A DNA stretch of 36,081 bases from WRAI01 sp031549605 (GTDB lineage: Bacteria; Bacillota; Clostridia; Oscillospirales; UBA929), in assembly GCA_031549605.1 (NCBI GenBank), contig JAVBPM010000041.1, positions 1 through 36,081 of the forward strand, written 5' to 3'. Position numbers and translations under genes: made by a program. The notes below the pieces were generated by a model. It ran no database searches. It saw nothing but the letters and a program-made list of their open reading frames with translations, and was not told where the DNA came from. Positions 1-8,021 of the stretch are shown piece by piece (the stretch's first letter is position 1; each line of letters starts with the position of its first letter).

Positions 1-2
1 CC

Positions 3-89
3 GGTGCGTATACATACTGCGTGCAGTGCGGCAACAAGATGGACGCCGGCAGCCAGTTTTGCAATGTCTGCGGTGCCAAGCTGCGCTAA
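3..89 (+). CDS. Zinc-ribbon protein, C-terminal fragment
   Basis: The window opens inside this gene, so only its last 28 codons are visible. The frame starting at base 3 reads YCVQCGNKM, a ten-residue spacer, then FCNVCGAKL and a TAA stop. Two CxxC knuckles about 14 residues apart are the classic double-cysteine zinc ribbon found at the end of many small Firmicutes membrane or regulatory proteins. What the rest of the protein does cannot be told from here. The peptidase gene begins 88 bases downstream. Confidence 0.75.
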   Translation, partial: GAYTYCVQCGNKMDAGSQFCNVCGAKLR

Positions 90-177
90 GCCGCTCAACC
101 GCAACGTCAAAGAAGAGAAAGCGCGGGTGCACGTTGTGCGCCCGCGTTGTCAAAACCAAACAAAAGGAAGCGCCGCC

Positions 178-855
178 ATGCAGTCGTATACCCTGATTCG
201 CACCGCGCGCAAGACGCTGGCGCTCTATGTCCGTGACGGCCACGTCGAAGTGCGCGCACCGCTAAAGGTGTCCCAGCGCGTCATCGACGCCTTTGTCAAC
301 GACAAAGCGGCGTGGCTGAATGACAAGCTGGCCGCTTCGCGTCTGCGGCAGTCGCAGCGCGCCGCCTTTGCGCTCGACTACGGCTCGACGCTGCTCGTTC
401 TCGGCGTCGAATATCCCATTGTGGCGAGTGCGTCGGCGGTCGGATTTGACGGCGCGGCGATGAGCCTGCCGCCCGACCTGTCGTCAGAGCAGGTGATGGC
501 AGCTTGCGCAAACGCATACCGTCAGCTGGCCAAGCGCGCGCTGCCCGGCCGCGTGCGGCACTGGTCGGCGACGATGGGCGTCGCGCCGACCGCCGTGAAA
601 ATCAACGGCGCCCAGACGCGCTGGGGCAGCTGCTCGGCCAAGGGCAACCTCAACTTTTCATGGCGGCTGATGATGGCCGAGCCGGCTGTAATCGACTACG
701 TCGTCGTCCACGAGCTGGCGCATCTGACTCAGATGAACCATTCGCCGCGCTTCTGGGCGATTGTGCAAGCGACACTGCCCGACTACCGGCAGCGGCAGCA
801 ACGGCTGAAACTGCTGCAGCGCAAACTAACCGTGGAAAACTGGAACGGAAAATAG
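178..855 (+). CDS. YgjP/SprT-like zinc metallopeptidase
   Basis: A 225-residue protein of the YgjP-like family (COG1451, DUF45). The visible core is TRWGSCSAKG followed by a HELAH zinc-binding and catalytic motif (HExxH) and a third histidine in NHSPRFW, the arrangement typical of this family. Length matches the family (about 220-240 residues). There is no signal peptide or membrane segment, so it should be cytoplasmic. The ATG at 178 is preceded by AAAGGAAG at a suitable distance; upstream in-frame ATGs would add low-complexity sequence overlapping the previous gene. Its substrate is unknown; some relatives are associated with restriction loci, but no such neighbour is adjacent here. The gene ends just before a hairpin terminator. 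Confidence 0.88.
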   Translation: MQSYTLIRTARKTLALYVRDGHVEVRAPLKVSQRVIDAFVNDKAAWLNDKLAASRLRQSQRAAFALDYGSTLLVLGVEYPIVASASAVGFDGAAMSLPPDLSSEQVMAACANAYRQLAKRALPGRVRHWSATMGVAPTAVKINGAQTRWGSCSAKGNLNFSWRLMMAEPAVIDYVVVHELAHLTQMNHSPRFWAIVQATLPDYRQRQQRLKLLQRKLTVENWNGK

Positions 856-889
856 AAACGGAACTGCCATTGCAAGCAGTTCCGTTTTT
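856..889. terminator. Bidirectional hairpin terminator
   Basis: A perfect 12-bp inverted repeat (856-867 with 876-887, AAACGGAACTGC) with an 8-nt loop. The right arm ends in TTTTT, and the complementary strand also has a T run. It lies between the convergent ends of the metallopeptidase and the sulfatase-fold gene, so it can serve both. Confidence 0.85.
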
Positions 890-904
890 GTATGGGCGGC
901 GTGG

Positions 905-2626
905 TTAGCCGTGTATGTACTTCATGTCGATCTGGCCGACCTTTGTCCAGTTGGTAAAGTCGCTGGCGTCGCCGCGAACTTCAAATTGTTCTAAAAAGTG
1001 CGACTTGTCGCCTGTTTTGAGATCGACGCGGTAGTAAAAGGTGCGCGTGATGTCGGCATTTTCGGCAATGTCGCCCATGGGCGTGCCAAATGGCTTGGCG
1101 TCGAGCCCGGCGGCGGCGGCAAGTGTCGCCTGGAAGTTTTCGTGCGACGTCGGCGCGTGCGACAGGGCCAGCGGCGTGCCGCTGCTGCCCTTAGGCTTCA
1201 GGAAAAAGCCGGTGCGTTTGGCGCGGTCGAGTGGGTTGAAATCCTCCGACTTGCCGTGGTCGCCGGTGATAATGATGGTCGCATTTTCATACAACCCCAG
1301 CGCCTTGAGCTGGTTCATGTACTCGTACAGAATTTTAAAGGCGCCGCGCGTCTGCGCCAGCATACCGTCTCGGCTCTCTTTCGCTTTGGCGATGGGTTCC
1401 AGGTTTTCGTTGTAGGTGTACTTCGGGTGGCTGCCCTGCAGGTGGTAGAAGGCAAAGTTGTTTTTGTCGCTCTGCACGGCAAGGCGATTGCTGACAAGCT
1501 TTTTGTAGAAAGCCAAATCGTTGGTCACGTGGCGCGGCTCGGTGCGCGTTGAAAAAACCAGGTCGCCAAACTCATCGGAAGAGACCCAAAAGCGCGGCTT
1601 GGCAAAATGCGGCGCATAGCGGTACAGCGACAGCTTGGCCATTTTTTTAAGCGTGCGATAGTGGTCAACACGCGTTTCGCCGGCAATTGCATTATCTGCG
1701 ACATCGGCCAACTGGCGCGCGTTGCTGTAGCAGTACTTCTCGGAGAAATAGAGCTTGGTGGTGTAATTGTTGTCGCGCAGCGCGTTGAGTATCTTGGAGT
1801 CGCCCCACGCCTTGTCAAAAAAGTCGACGGGCGGGTAGTCGTAGTTGTAGGTGTAGCCGGTCAGCATATTGACAACGGATGGGAATGTGCGGCAGTACAT
1901 CGAGATGTGGTTGTCGTAGTAAGTAAACCCGTCCAGCGGGTCGAGGAAGCCGGGGTAAGTTTCCTGCAAGTCGTCGATGTACAGGCCGTCCAGGCGGTCG
2001 AGGATAAAGACGATGACATTGTCCTGGTCCGACACCTCGTAGACGCCGGTCTCTGACAAGTACAAATTGCCGGAGTGGAACATATCGCGGCTGTCAGCTG
2101 TAAAATAGGAACTGACAAGACCCACCAGCTGCATGGCAATCAGCAGCGCCGGCACAATGTAGACCACCTTGCTCCACGCTTTTTTGGCAAACAGGCACAG
2201 TGCCACGCAAGCGCCGATGATAGCGACCCAGATGGCGGCGTTGATAATAGCGTGCTTGGTGTAGTCTGACCACATAATGGCGTCGCCGGTCAGCTCGCCG
2301 AAGTCGATGTTGAGGAAGTTGCCCTGCACATAGCCGGCCACAACACCGCCCAGCACCACGCTGACCGCGATGTTAAAGGCCGTGCCGCGGAATATGACAA
2401 GCAGCGCCGTCAGCACGACAAACACGGCCAATCCGGCCAGCAGCGTTGTCCAGAACAGGTCGTAAAAGCCGAAGATAAAGTTGCTGGCGTTGGAAATGTA
2501 CAAATCCAGCAGACCGAAGATGACAAAGGTAAACGCGCAACTAAAGCTGACCAGCGCGGCCAGCAGCAGCCGGGTCTTAAACCGGCGGTCGTCGGCAAAA
2601 AGTCGCTTGAACTTGTCCTTAATCAT
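905..2626 (-). CDS. Sulfatase-fold membrane enzyme (LtaS/phosphoglycerol- or phosphoethanolamine-transferase-like)
   Basis: A 573-residue protein with about five hydrophobic segments in the first 180 residues, then a large alkaline-phosphatase/sulfatase-fold domain that should lie outside the cell. Visible motifs are NVIVFILDRLD, matching the first metal-binding strand, YCRTFPSVVNMLTG around the expected Thr/Ser nucleophile, and TGDHGKS, the conserved DHG metal motif. This matches lipoteichoic-acid-synthase-like proteins of Clostridia that move a phospho-alcohol group onto a glycan or lipid. Which group is moved cannot be read from sequence. It is the last gene of the 7841-905 operon, and its ATG overlaps the previous stop by 8 bases (ATGATTAA), implying translational coupling. 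Its place after a TagF-like enzyme supports work on the same polymer. Confidence 0.82.
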   Translation of the reverse strand: MIKDKFKRLFADDRRFKTRLLLAALVSFSCAFTFVIFGLLDLYISNASNFIFGFYDLFWTTLLAGLAVFVVLTALLVIFRGTAFNIAVSVVLGGVVAGYVQGNFLNIDFGELTGDAIMWSDYTKHAIINAAIWVAIIGACVALCLFAKKAWSKVVYIVPALLIAMQLVGLVSSYFTADSRDMFHSGNLYLSETGVYEVSDQDNVIVFILDRLDGLYIDDLQETYPGFLDPLDGFTYYDNHISMYCRTFPSVVNMLTGYTYNYDYPPVDFFDKAWGDSKILNALRDNNYTTKLYFSEKYCYSNARQLADVADNAIAGETRVDHYRTLKKMAKLSLYRYAPHFAKPRFWVSSDEFGDLVFSTRTEPRHVTNDLAFYKKLVSNRLAVQSDKNNFAFYHLQGSHPKYTYNENLEPIAKAKESRDGMLAQTRGAFKILYEYMNQLKALGLYENATIIITGDHGKSEDFNPLDRAKRTGFFLKPKGSSGTPLALSHAPTSHENFQATLAAAAGLDAKPFGTPMGDIAENADITRTFYYRVDLKTGDKSHFLEQFEVRGDASDFTNWTKVGQIDMKYIHG

Positions 2627-2891
2627 TGGCAGCGTCCCGCTTCTCTTTTTTGGCAGCCTGCTTGTTCAGCTTTTTCTCCAGCGAGCTGGTCTTTTTCTTC
2701 GAAAAGAACATGGTAATCTTCTTCCAAAAGACGCCGACAATCGCGCCGCAGGCGATAAAGACGCCGGCCACAATCTGAATGATGTAGGAGGTGGCGGCCG
2801 GATCGACATAGGCGTGTGCCGAGGTGCTGAGCAACAGGGCAGAGCATAGCGCATAATAGCCGTATCGGGGCAGTTTCTTCAACAGTTTCAT
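2619..2891 (-). CDS. Small exported membrane protein
   Basis: A 90-residue protein with an N-terminal signal-like segment ending at SAHA, then YVDPAATSYIIQ leading into one long membrane helix (about residues 35-57) and a strongly basic cytoplasmic tail with repeated KKK. Small Firmicutes proteins with a Y(V/I)DP motif before a single helix often sit next to sulfatase-fold genes; this is recalled family context, not a proven function. The gene lies 17 bases after the YidC-TagF gene and overlaps the sulfatase gene by 8 bases. It may be an accessory subunit of the polymer machinery. An AGAGG site about 10 bases upstream supports the ATG at 2891. Confidence 0.75.
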   Translation of the reverse strand: MKLLKKLPRYGYYALCSALLLSTSAHAYVDPAATSYIIQIVAGVFIACGAIVGVFWKKITMFFSKKKTSSLEKKLNKQAAKKEKRDAAND

Positions 2892-2908
2892 TGTGGCATA
2901 CCTCTTTA

Positions 2909-5002
2909 CTATTTTTTATCAGCACCGCTGAGTTGATCGAGAATGTACTGGCCGCCGACCTCACCGCTGTGGCCGATGTGAAAGACGTACCGCTCCACAA
3001 GCGCCTCGATTTTATCGCGATAGGCGTCTTTGTCGGCCAGCAGCGCGTCGACGTTTTGGCAAATCGGGCCGACGTCGTCGGGTGCGATGGACACGCCGAC
3101 CTGGTCGCGCAGCGTGATGTCCAGCGGCTGGCAGGTCTGTTTGTCGTAGTCGGGATTGATAATCTTGGGCGGCGTGTTGACAAACAGCGACGGCCGCTTG
3201 GTGGTGTAGGAAAACTCGTAGGCGATGCCCGACCAGTCGGTAATCAGCAAATCGGAGGCAAAGATGCTCTCGTTGCTGGAAAAATCAGACTCAATGACAA
3301 AGAAATCGCCCAGCAGCTCCTTGTGCTCGAGTGCAAACTTCTCGATTTTGCCCGGGTTGTGCTTGATATACTGCGGGTGCGGGCGCAAAATGACCTTGTA
3401 CTTGCGCGCGCCGACCAGCGCGTCCAGCATCGGCTCAATGCAGCAGTCCATGATGTTGTCGTCCTGATAGGACGGCGCAATGAGGATTTGCGGCGGCTCG
3501 TTGTGCCGGTCCTGAATGGCTTGGTAGTCGGCCAGCATCTCATCAAACATACCGTAGCCGACCGGCACCAGCTTTTTCGCCTTGCGGTCGTACAGCTGCT
3601 CGCTTTCGCGCAGCTCGTCGATTTGGTGCTGCCCGACGCAAAACACGGTGTCAAAATGGTCGTAGGCGCCCTTACGCACCGCCATGTGCGTGCTGGCCAG
3701 CCCGTGGAACATATAGATGTATTCAATCTTCTTGTCGATAAACGAGCGCTTGAGGTGAAAATTCTGCAAATCGGGCGTGGTCATCACCATCACCTTGCAC
3801 TCCAGCTTCATAAACAGCGGAATGAGGTGGTTGTCCTTGATGTAGTAGGGGACGATGCGCGGGTTGTCGGCCTTGAAAATCGCGTCGTTGTAGTCGCTGG
3901 TGACATAGTGAATCACCACGTCGGAGTGGGTCAGCACATAGTCGATGACCGCGCGGAAGTACTTGTAAAAGCCGCTTTTCTCGGCGTAAAATACCAGCTC
4001 CTTGCGCGCGGGGTCGGCAAAGAAGCGCTTGTAGTCGGTTTTGGCCTTGAGCTTTTGCTCCTTGGACATCTTAAGCGTGCGCTCGATGGCCTTGCTCTCG
4101 GCCAGCGCTTTTTTGCTCTGTTCCAACGCCGCATAGTCGATGTATTTGGCGGGCTTAAACAGCCAGTTGACGGCGTACATAACCAAAATGGAGAACAAAT
4201 TGCCGAAAATCCAGTAGAGGCCGACACCGGCGGGCACCAAGAAGGTGAAGTAGGTGGAAAAGGCGGTCATAAAGATGGCCATGCCCCATTTGCCCAGCCA
4301 GCCCTGTTCGCGCTGCAGCACGTTGATGCGGTTTTGGAAAAAGCACATTAAGAAGGCGCTGAAGCCGGAAATCAGCGGCAGCATGGCCAGCAGCGAGAAG
4401 CCGTTGAGCACCGGTGTTGCCGTTAAATCCATGCCCAAGAACGAGGTGTTAAACGAGCCAATCGACGTCAGCGCGGCGCCAATGTCATGGCCGGGCAGCT
4501 GCACGGCGGCAAACGAGGCGGCGTGCTGCGGGTTGTGAATCAACTCGAGAATCTTAAGCTGACCGCTGGCGCCCAGCTCGTCAACGCCCAGCAAGCCCTT
4601 GGCGACATTGCCAAAGGCGTCGATAATCGACGAGTCGATGTGCAAAATGTGCTGTAGCGGGTTGTACATAACGCCAATCAGACCCAGCACCAGCACAACC
4701 TGAATCAGCATCGGCACGATACTGAGCAGCGGCTTGTAGTGCTCGCGCTTGTAGCAGGCCAGATGCTCCTCGGAAATCTTGTCGCGTCGACCGACGTACT
4801 TGGCCGAAATCTGGTTGAGCTCCGGCTGGATGCGAATCATCTTAATCGAATTCTTCTGCACCCAAATCGACAGCGGAAAGAGGATAAACTTGGTAAACAG
4901 CGTAAAGACAATAATGGCCAGCCCATAGTTGCCAATCAGCGAGTAGCAGAGGTACATGACATATCCGAGGGGTATCCCCAATAGTGTGTTAATCAATCCC
5001 AT
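2909..5002 (-). CDS. YidC/Oxa1-like domain fused to CDP-glycerol glycerophosphotransferase (TagF-like)
   Basis: A 697-residue two-domain protein. Residues 1-300 resemble YidC/Oxa1/Alb3 membrane insertases: several membrane helices, the motif GNYGLAIIVFTLFTKFILFPL, and a following helix rich in N, K, M and Q (QKNSIKMIRIQPEL). K38 falls where YidC proteins carry their conserved groove arginine. After a basic coiled stretch (about 300-330), residues 333-697 form a TagB/TagF-type glycerophosphotransferase with FHGLAST, LRPHPQ and ITDWSGIAYEF, the last matching the family's TDxS motif. The ATG at 5002 is chosen over the one at 5023 because AAGGA lies 10 bases before it and the protein then begins like a YidC core. 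It probably extends or transfers a teichoic-acid-like polymer at the membrane. I saw no frameshift at the junction, so the fusion looks real. Confidence 0.85.
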   Translation of the reverse strand: MGLINTLLGIPLGYVMYLCYSLIGNYGLAIIVFTLFTKFILFPLSIWVQKNSIKMIRIQPELNQISAKYVGRRDKISEEHLACYKREHYKPLLSIVPMLIQVVLVLGLIGVMYNPLQHILHIDSSIIDAFGNVAKGLLGVDELGASGQLKILELIHNPQHAASFAAVQLPGHDIGAALTSIGSFNTSFLGMDLTATPVLNGFSLLAMLPLISGFSAFLMCFFQNRINVLQREQGWLGKWGMAIFMTAFSTYFTFLVPAGVGLYWIFGNLFSILVMYAVNWLFKPAKYIDYAALEQSKKALAESKAIERTLKMSKEQKLKAKTDYKRFFADPARKELVFYAEKSGFYKYFRAVIDYVLTHSDVVIHYVTSDYNDAIFKADNPRIVPYYIKDNHLIPLFMKLECKVMVMTTPDLQNFHLKRSFIDKKIEYIYMFHGLASTHMAVRKGAYDHFDTVFCVGQHQIDELRESEQLYDRKAKKLVPVGYGMFDEMLADYQAIQDRHNEPPQILIAPSYQDDNIMDCCIEPMLDALVGARKYKVILRPHPQYIKHNPGKIEKFALEHKELLGDFFVIESDFSSNESIFASDLLITDWSGIAYEFSYTTKRPSLFVNTPPKIINPDYDKQTCQPLDITLRDQVGVSIAPDDVGPICQNVDALLADKDAYRDKIEALVERYVFHIGHSGEVGGQYILDQLSGADKK

Positions 5003-5073
5003 GCGGCCACATTCCTTACACAAAAAGTTGTTGGTTGGGCATCGTAGCGCGGCTTGCCCTAAGCATTATGCCA

Positions 5074-6012
5074 CTAAATCCAAAATTTTTCAACCGGCGA
5101 CTGCAAATCGGCGTGCTGGCAGTCGCTGACCATAGCGGCAATTTGACCGGCGTAGTAGATGTCGTGTACCGAGATGCCGATGTTGTACGCCAGAATGCGC
5201 TGCGCGTCGTTGTCGCGACCCGTCGCTGTGCCCGTCAGCACATCGGTGACCTCGGCATAGCTTTTGAAGCGGTCGAAGTACTTAAACGACTTGACGTGTC
5301 CGGTGTCGTCGGCAAACACCTTGTCAAAGAACAAGTCGCAGTTGCCAAAGCCGCGCGTGTGAATGGGCACGACCAGACAACCGGCGTCAAAGCAGTCGTC
5401 GCTGCACAGGTCCTCGGTCAGCACCGTGGCACCCGAGACAATGACGTCGCAGCCGCGCACCAGCTCGTCCGGCTTGTCGTAGTCGACAAACGAAAGGTTA
5501 CGATACGCCGAAAAGTCGCGGCGCAGGCAGTCGTGCTGGTCTTTATACGCCAGCAGCCGTATGGTCAGCGCGCGCTCGGGATACAGCGCCAGCAGCACCT
5601 TGAGCGTCGCGCGCACGGTGTTGCCCAGCCCAATCAGGCCAATGGTGGTAAACTGCGGCTTGGCCAGCAGCTTAATCGAGTGCGCCGCCACCGCGCCGGT
5701 GCGCATGGTGGTGATAAAGTTGCCGTCAAGCAGCGCCAGCGCGCTGCCGGTGGCCAAATCGTAGAGCAAAATCTCGCTGTCAAGGCTGGGCACCCGACCC
5801 GGGTAGCGCGTCACGACCTTGACCCCGGCATAGCCGTAGGCGGGCAAAATAGAGGGCATGGTGTTGTAAAACACGCCGTCCTGCGGCTTGAGGCTGATTT
5901 TGGGCGGCAGCAGCAGCGCGTTTTTCTGCCGGATGATGGTATCGACCCACTCGTAGCACAGCAGCGGGGCAATATTCAGCTTGACAATGTCGGTGTGGCT
6001 GATAATTTTCAT
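5074..6012 (-). CDS. Ornithine cyclodeaminase/mu-crystallin-fold enzyme
   Basis: A 312-residue protein of the ornithine cyclodeaminase/mu-crystallin superfamily. Seen are YAGVKVVTRYPGRVP and the stretch LDGNFITTMRTGAVAA, both typical of the substrate region, then a Rossmann nucleotide site IGLIGLGN at about residues 150-157. The usual GxDxPGKxEL motif is replaced by VVPIHTRGFGNCDLFFDK. True ornithine cyclodeaminase activity is therefore doubtful; an imine or amino-acid reductase role (as in SbnB or alanine dehydrogenase relatives) is as likely. Its start overlaps the upstream stop by 4 bases (ATGA), so it is coupled to the nucleotidyltransferase/PLP fusion and may supply or modify that enzyme's amino substrate. 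Confidence 0.8.
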   Translation of the reverse strand: MKIISHTDIVKLNIAPLLCYEWVDTIIRQKNALLLPPKISLKPQDGVFYNTMPSILPAYGYAGVKVVTRYPGRVPSLDSEILLYDLATGSALALLDGNFITTMRTGAVAAHSIKLLAKPQFTTIGLIGLGNTVRATLKVLLALYPERALTIRLLAYKDQHDCLRRDFSAYRNLSFVDYDKPDELVRGCDVIVSGATVLTEDLCSDDCFDAGCLVVPIHTRGFGNCDLFFDKVFADDTGHVKSFKYFDRFKSYAEVTDVLTGTATGRDNDAQRILAYNIGISVHDIYYAGQIAAMVSDCQHADLQSPVEKFWI

Positions 6013-7841
6013 GTTGCCGCTCCGTTCTTGCAGGCGAAGTCGCGCAGCGCCGCCAGCAGCCGCCGGTTGTCGTCCTCGTTACGCACGGCAATGCGGACAA
6101 ACTCGCCGTCGATGTTCTTTTTGTTCGACAAATCCTTGATAAACACGCCGTAGCCGTCCAACAATTCGGCTGTCAGTCGGTGCGCCGTGCAGCCGCGCAC
6201 CTCGCACATGACATAGTTGGCCTGCGACGGCAGCACGCGCAGCCAGCCAAGCGCCGCCAGCTGCTCGACAAACGTCGCGCGCGTCTGGCGGAACTGGGCG
6301 ATGCCCGCCCAGTACTCGGATTTATATTTTTCGAAAATCTGCAGAAAGAACTCGCCCAACGAGTTGATGTTCCAAATCGACAAATCGCGCTTTAGGAACG
6401 CGAGGCAGTCGGCGTCGCCGGTGGCCAGCACGCCCAACCGGAAGCCGGGCACGCCAAACGACTTGGATATGCTCTTAATGACCAGCAGGTGGCGGTTGTC
6501 GTCCAGCAGTTCAGCGTCAATCAGCGTCTGCCGCTCGCCGTCGTCGGCAAAGTCGACAAACGACTCGTCGACAATCAGGCGAATGCCTTTTTGCCGCGTC
6601 CAGTCAATCAGCCGCAGCAAGTCGGCGTGCGGGATAAAGCTGCCCGACGGGTTGTCGGGGTTAATGACCAGCAGCGTTTGAATGTCCTTGTCGGCGAAAA
6701 AAGTCATCAAATCATCGGCGGTGTAGGAAAAATCACTGTTTTTGGGCGTCATTTGAATAAAATCGGCGGCCGTCCGGCGGTTGGGGTATTCCTCAAACGT
6801 GGGCGCCACGCTGCCAATGCGACCCTCCAAGCAGTACATCAGCGACCGGATGATTTCCGCCGCGCCGTTGCCCACCACGATTTGGTCGGCGCGCACGCCG
6901 AAATACTTGGCAGCCAGCAGGCAGTTGACCGCCAGTCCCGACGGATACTGCAGCGCCACCGATTCAAAATTGGCCTTCAGCTCGTCAAGCATGCGCTGCG
7001 GCGGATAAAAGGGGTTGACCAGATAGCAAAAATCGACCAGCCCGGGATAGCGCCAATAGCCGCCATACCGCTTTTCCATCCGGGATAGCTTATCGTTGCT
7101 GTTCTGGGCGAAAATAGATTCGGCGATATCGAGATCCTGTACATCGTCGATTTCATACCAATGAATGTCGGGCGGCAGCACAGCCGCCTTAATGGCGTCG
7201 GTTTCGAGCAAAAACAGCACCTTCAGCACTTGCTCGTAGTATTCGTTTAAGCCCAGCGCCTTGATGTACGCCTCGAGAAACGGCACATACTGGCTGGTGG
7301 AAAACGACTGGCTGAACTTGTAGATGTTGACCGTTTTGTGATAGCTGGAAATGTCCTGAAAGTTGAAGTGCGACTTGTCGTGAAAGCCGACGATGCGGCT
7401 GTTTGCGTCCAGCGTGACCACCGTGCCGTCCATCCAGCTCTCGTACTTGGCGACCAGCGCCACACTGTCGGCGGGGTCGTTGACCACGCGCGCCAGCGCC
7501 GCGTCCTCGAAAATCAGATCCGACTCGAGCAGCAGCGTATCCTCGCGCGTCAGATAGTCCTTGGCCAAATAGAGCGAGTAGATGTTGTTGGTCTTGTCAT
7601 ACACGTCGTTGACGACGTATTCAATAGGGGTGGCAATGGGCAGGTCGGCGATAAAGGCTTTGAGCAGCTCGGCCTTGTAGCCGACCACCAGCACGATTTT
7701 AGACAGGTTGAGCGCGTCGAGCTGGCTCAGCATACGCTCAATCATGGTGACGCCGTTGACCTTAACCATACATTTGGCGGCGTTGTTGGTCAGCGCCTTG
7801 AGACGCTTGCCCATACCGGCGGCGAGAATAACGGCTTGCAT
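6009..7841 (-). CDS. Bifunctional nucleotidyltransferase / class I-II PLP enzyme fusion
   Basis: A 610-residue fusion. Residues 1-240 are a sugar/choline-phosphate nucleotidyltransferase: MQAVILAAGMGKRL, then KCMVKVNG, a LicC-like NNIYSLYLAKDYL and the metal site ESDLIFE. From about 250 a fold-type I PLP enzyme follows, with VGNGAAEII, NPDNPSGS, DESFVDF and SISKSFGVPGFRLG, where K460 is the predicted PLP lysine. The second half resembles histidinol-phosphate aminotransferase and CobD-type decarboxylases. Some CobD-like enzymes decarboxylate phosphoserine, and bacterial CMP-phosphonate enzymes fuse a cytidylyltransferase to a transaminase. Making CDP-ethanolamine or another CDP-amino-alcohol is therefore a reasonable guess, not proven. 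ATG 7841 follows GAAAGG and directly starts the LAAG motif; a longer open frame upstream overlaps the promoter. It is the first gene of its operon. Confidence 0.87.
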   Translation of the reverse strand: MQAVILAAGMGKRLKALTNNAAKCMVKVNGVTMIERMLSQLDALNLSKIVLVVGYKAELLKAFIADLPIATPIEYVVNDVYDKTNNIYSLYLAKDYLTREDTLLLESDLIFEDAALARVVNDPADSVALVAKYESWMDGTVVTLDANSRIVGFHDKSHFNFQDISSYHKTVNIYKFSQSFSTSQYVPFLEAYIKALGLNEYYEQVLKVLFLLETDAIKAAVLPPDIHWYEIDDVQDLDIAESIFAQNSNDKLSRMEKRYGGYWRYPGLVDFCYLVNPFYPPQRMLDELKANFESVALQYPSGLAVNCLLAAKYFGVRADQIVVGNGAAEIIRSLMYCLEGRIGSVAPTFEEYPNRRTAADFIQMTPKNSDFSYTADDLMTFFADKDIQTLLVINPDNPSGSFIPHADLLRLIDWTRQKGIRLIVDESFVDFADDGERQTLIDAELLDDNRHLLVIKSISKSFGVPGFRLGVLATGDADCLAFLKRDLSIWNINSLGEFFLQIFEKYKSEYWAGIAQFRQTRATFVEQLAALGWLRVLPSQANYVMCEVRGCTAHRLTAELLDGYGVFIKDLSNKKNIDGEFVRIAVRNEDDNRRLLAALRDFACKNGAAT

Positions 7842-7903
7842 TGAAACACGCCTTTCGTTGACATCGTTCGGGAAGGCAACCAAGTGACATTTCATGTCGA
7901 AAT

Positions 7904-7932
7904 AGTATATCACGGTCACATCAGGATTTCAA
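7904..7932 (-). promoter_or_regulatory. Promoter of the 7841-905 polymer operon
   Basis: Read on the minus strand: TTGAAA, 17 bases, TATACT. This gives a leader of about 55 bases before the ATG at 7841. No other convincing promoter was seen within the five-gene operon, whose genes overlap or are separated by 17-71 bases. Confidence 0.8.
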
Positions 7933-7958
7933 CCTATAGTTGCACGGCGTCAAGACGC

Positions 7959-7987
7959 TTGACAGTGCCTGATTACAGCGCTACAAT
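7959..7987 (+). promoter_or_regulatory. Promoter of thiamine pyrophosphokinase gene
   Basis: TTGACA at 7959, a 17-base spacer, then TACAAT at 7982, close to sigma-70 consensus. It is divergent from the polymer-operon promoter, with 26 bases between the two -35 boxes. GGGAGG at 8011 is the ribosome site. Confidence 0.82.
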
Positions 7988-8021
7988 TTATGTCGAACAC
8001 ATTGCCGTTAGGGAGGTTGCC

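Noticed and set aside
2891..4351. Long open frame on the plus strand opposite the YidC-TagF gene
   Set aside because: Its V/L/D/Q-rich translation has no motifs, and it is the antisense shadow of a well-supported gene with strong domain matches in GC-rich DNA.
5074..6012. Assigning the name ornithine cyclodeaminase (ocd)
   Set aside because: The fold fits, but the signature catalytic motif is replaced, so the specific activity is not supported.
7842..8021. Thiamine (TPP) riboswitch before thiN
   Set aside because: The leader after the promoter is only about 30 bases and lacks the conserved TPP-aptamer elements.
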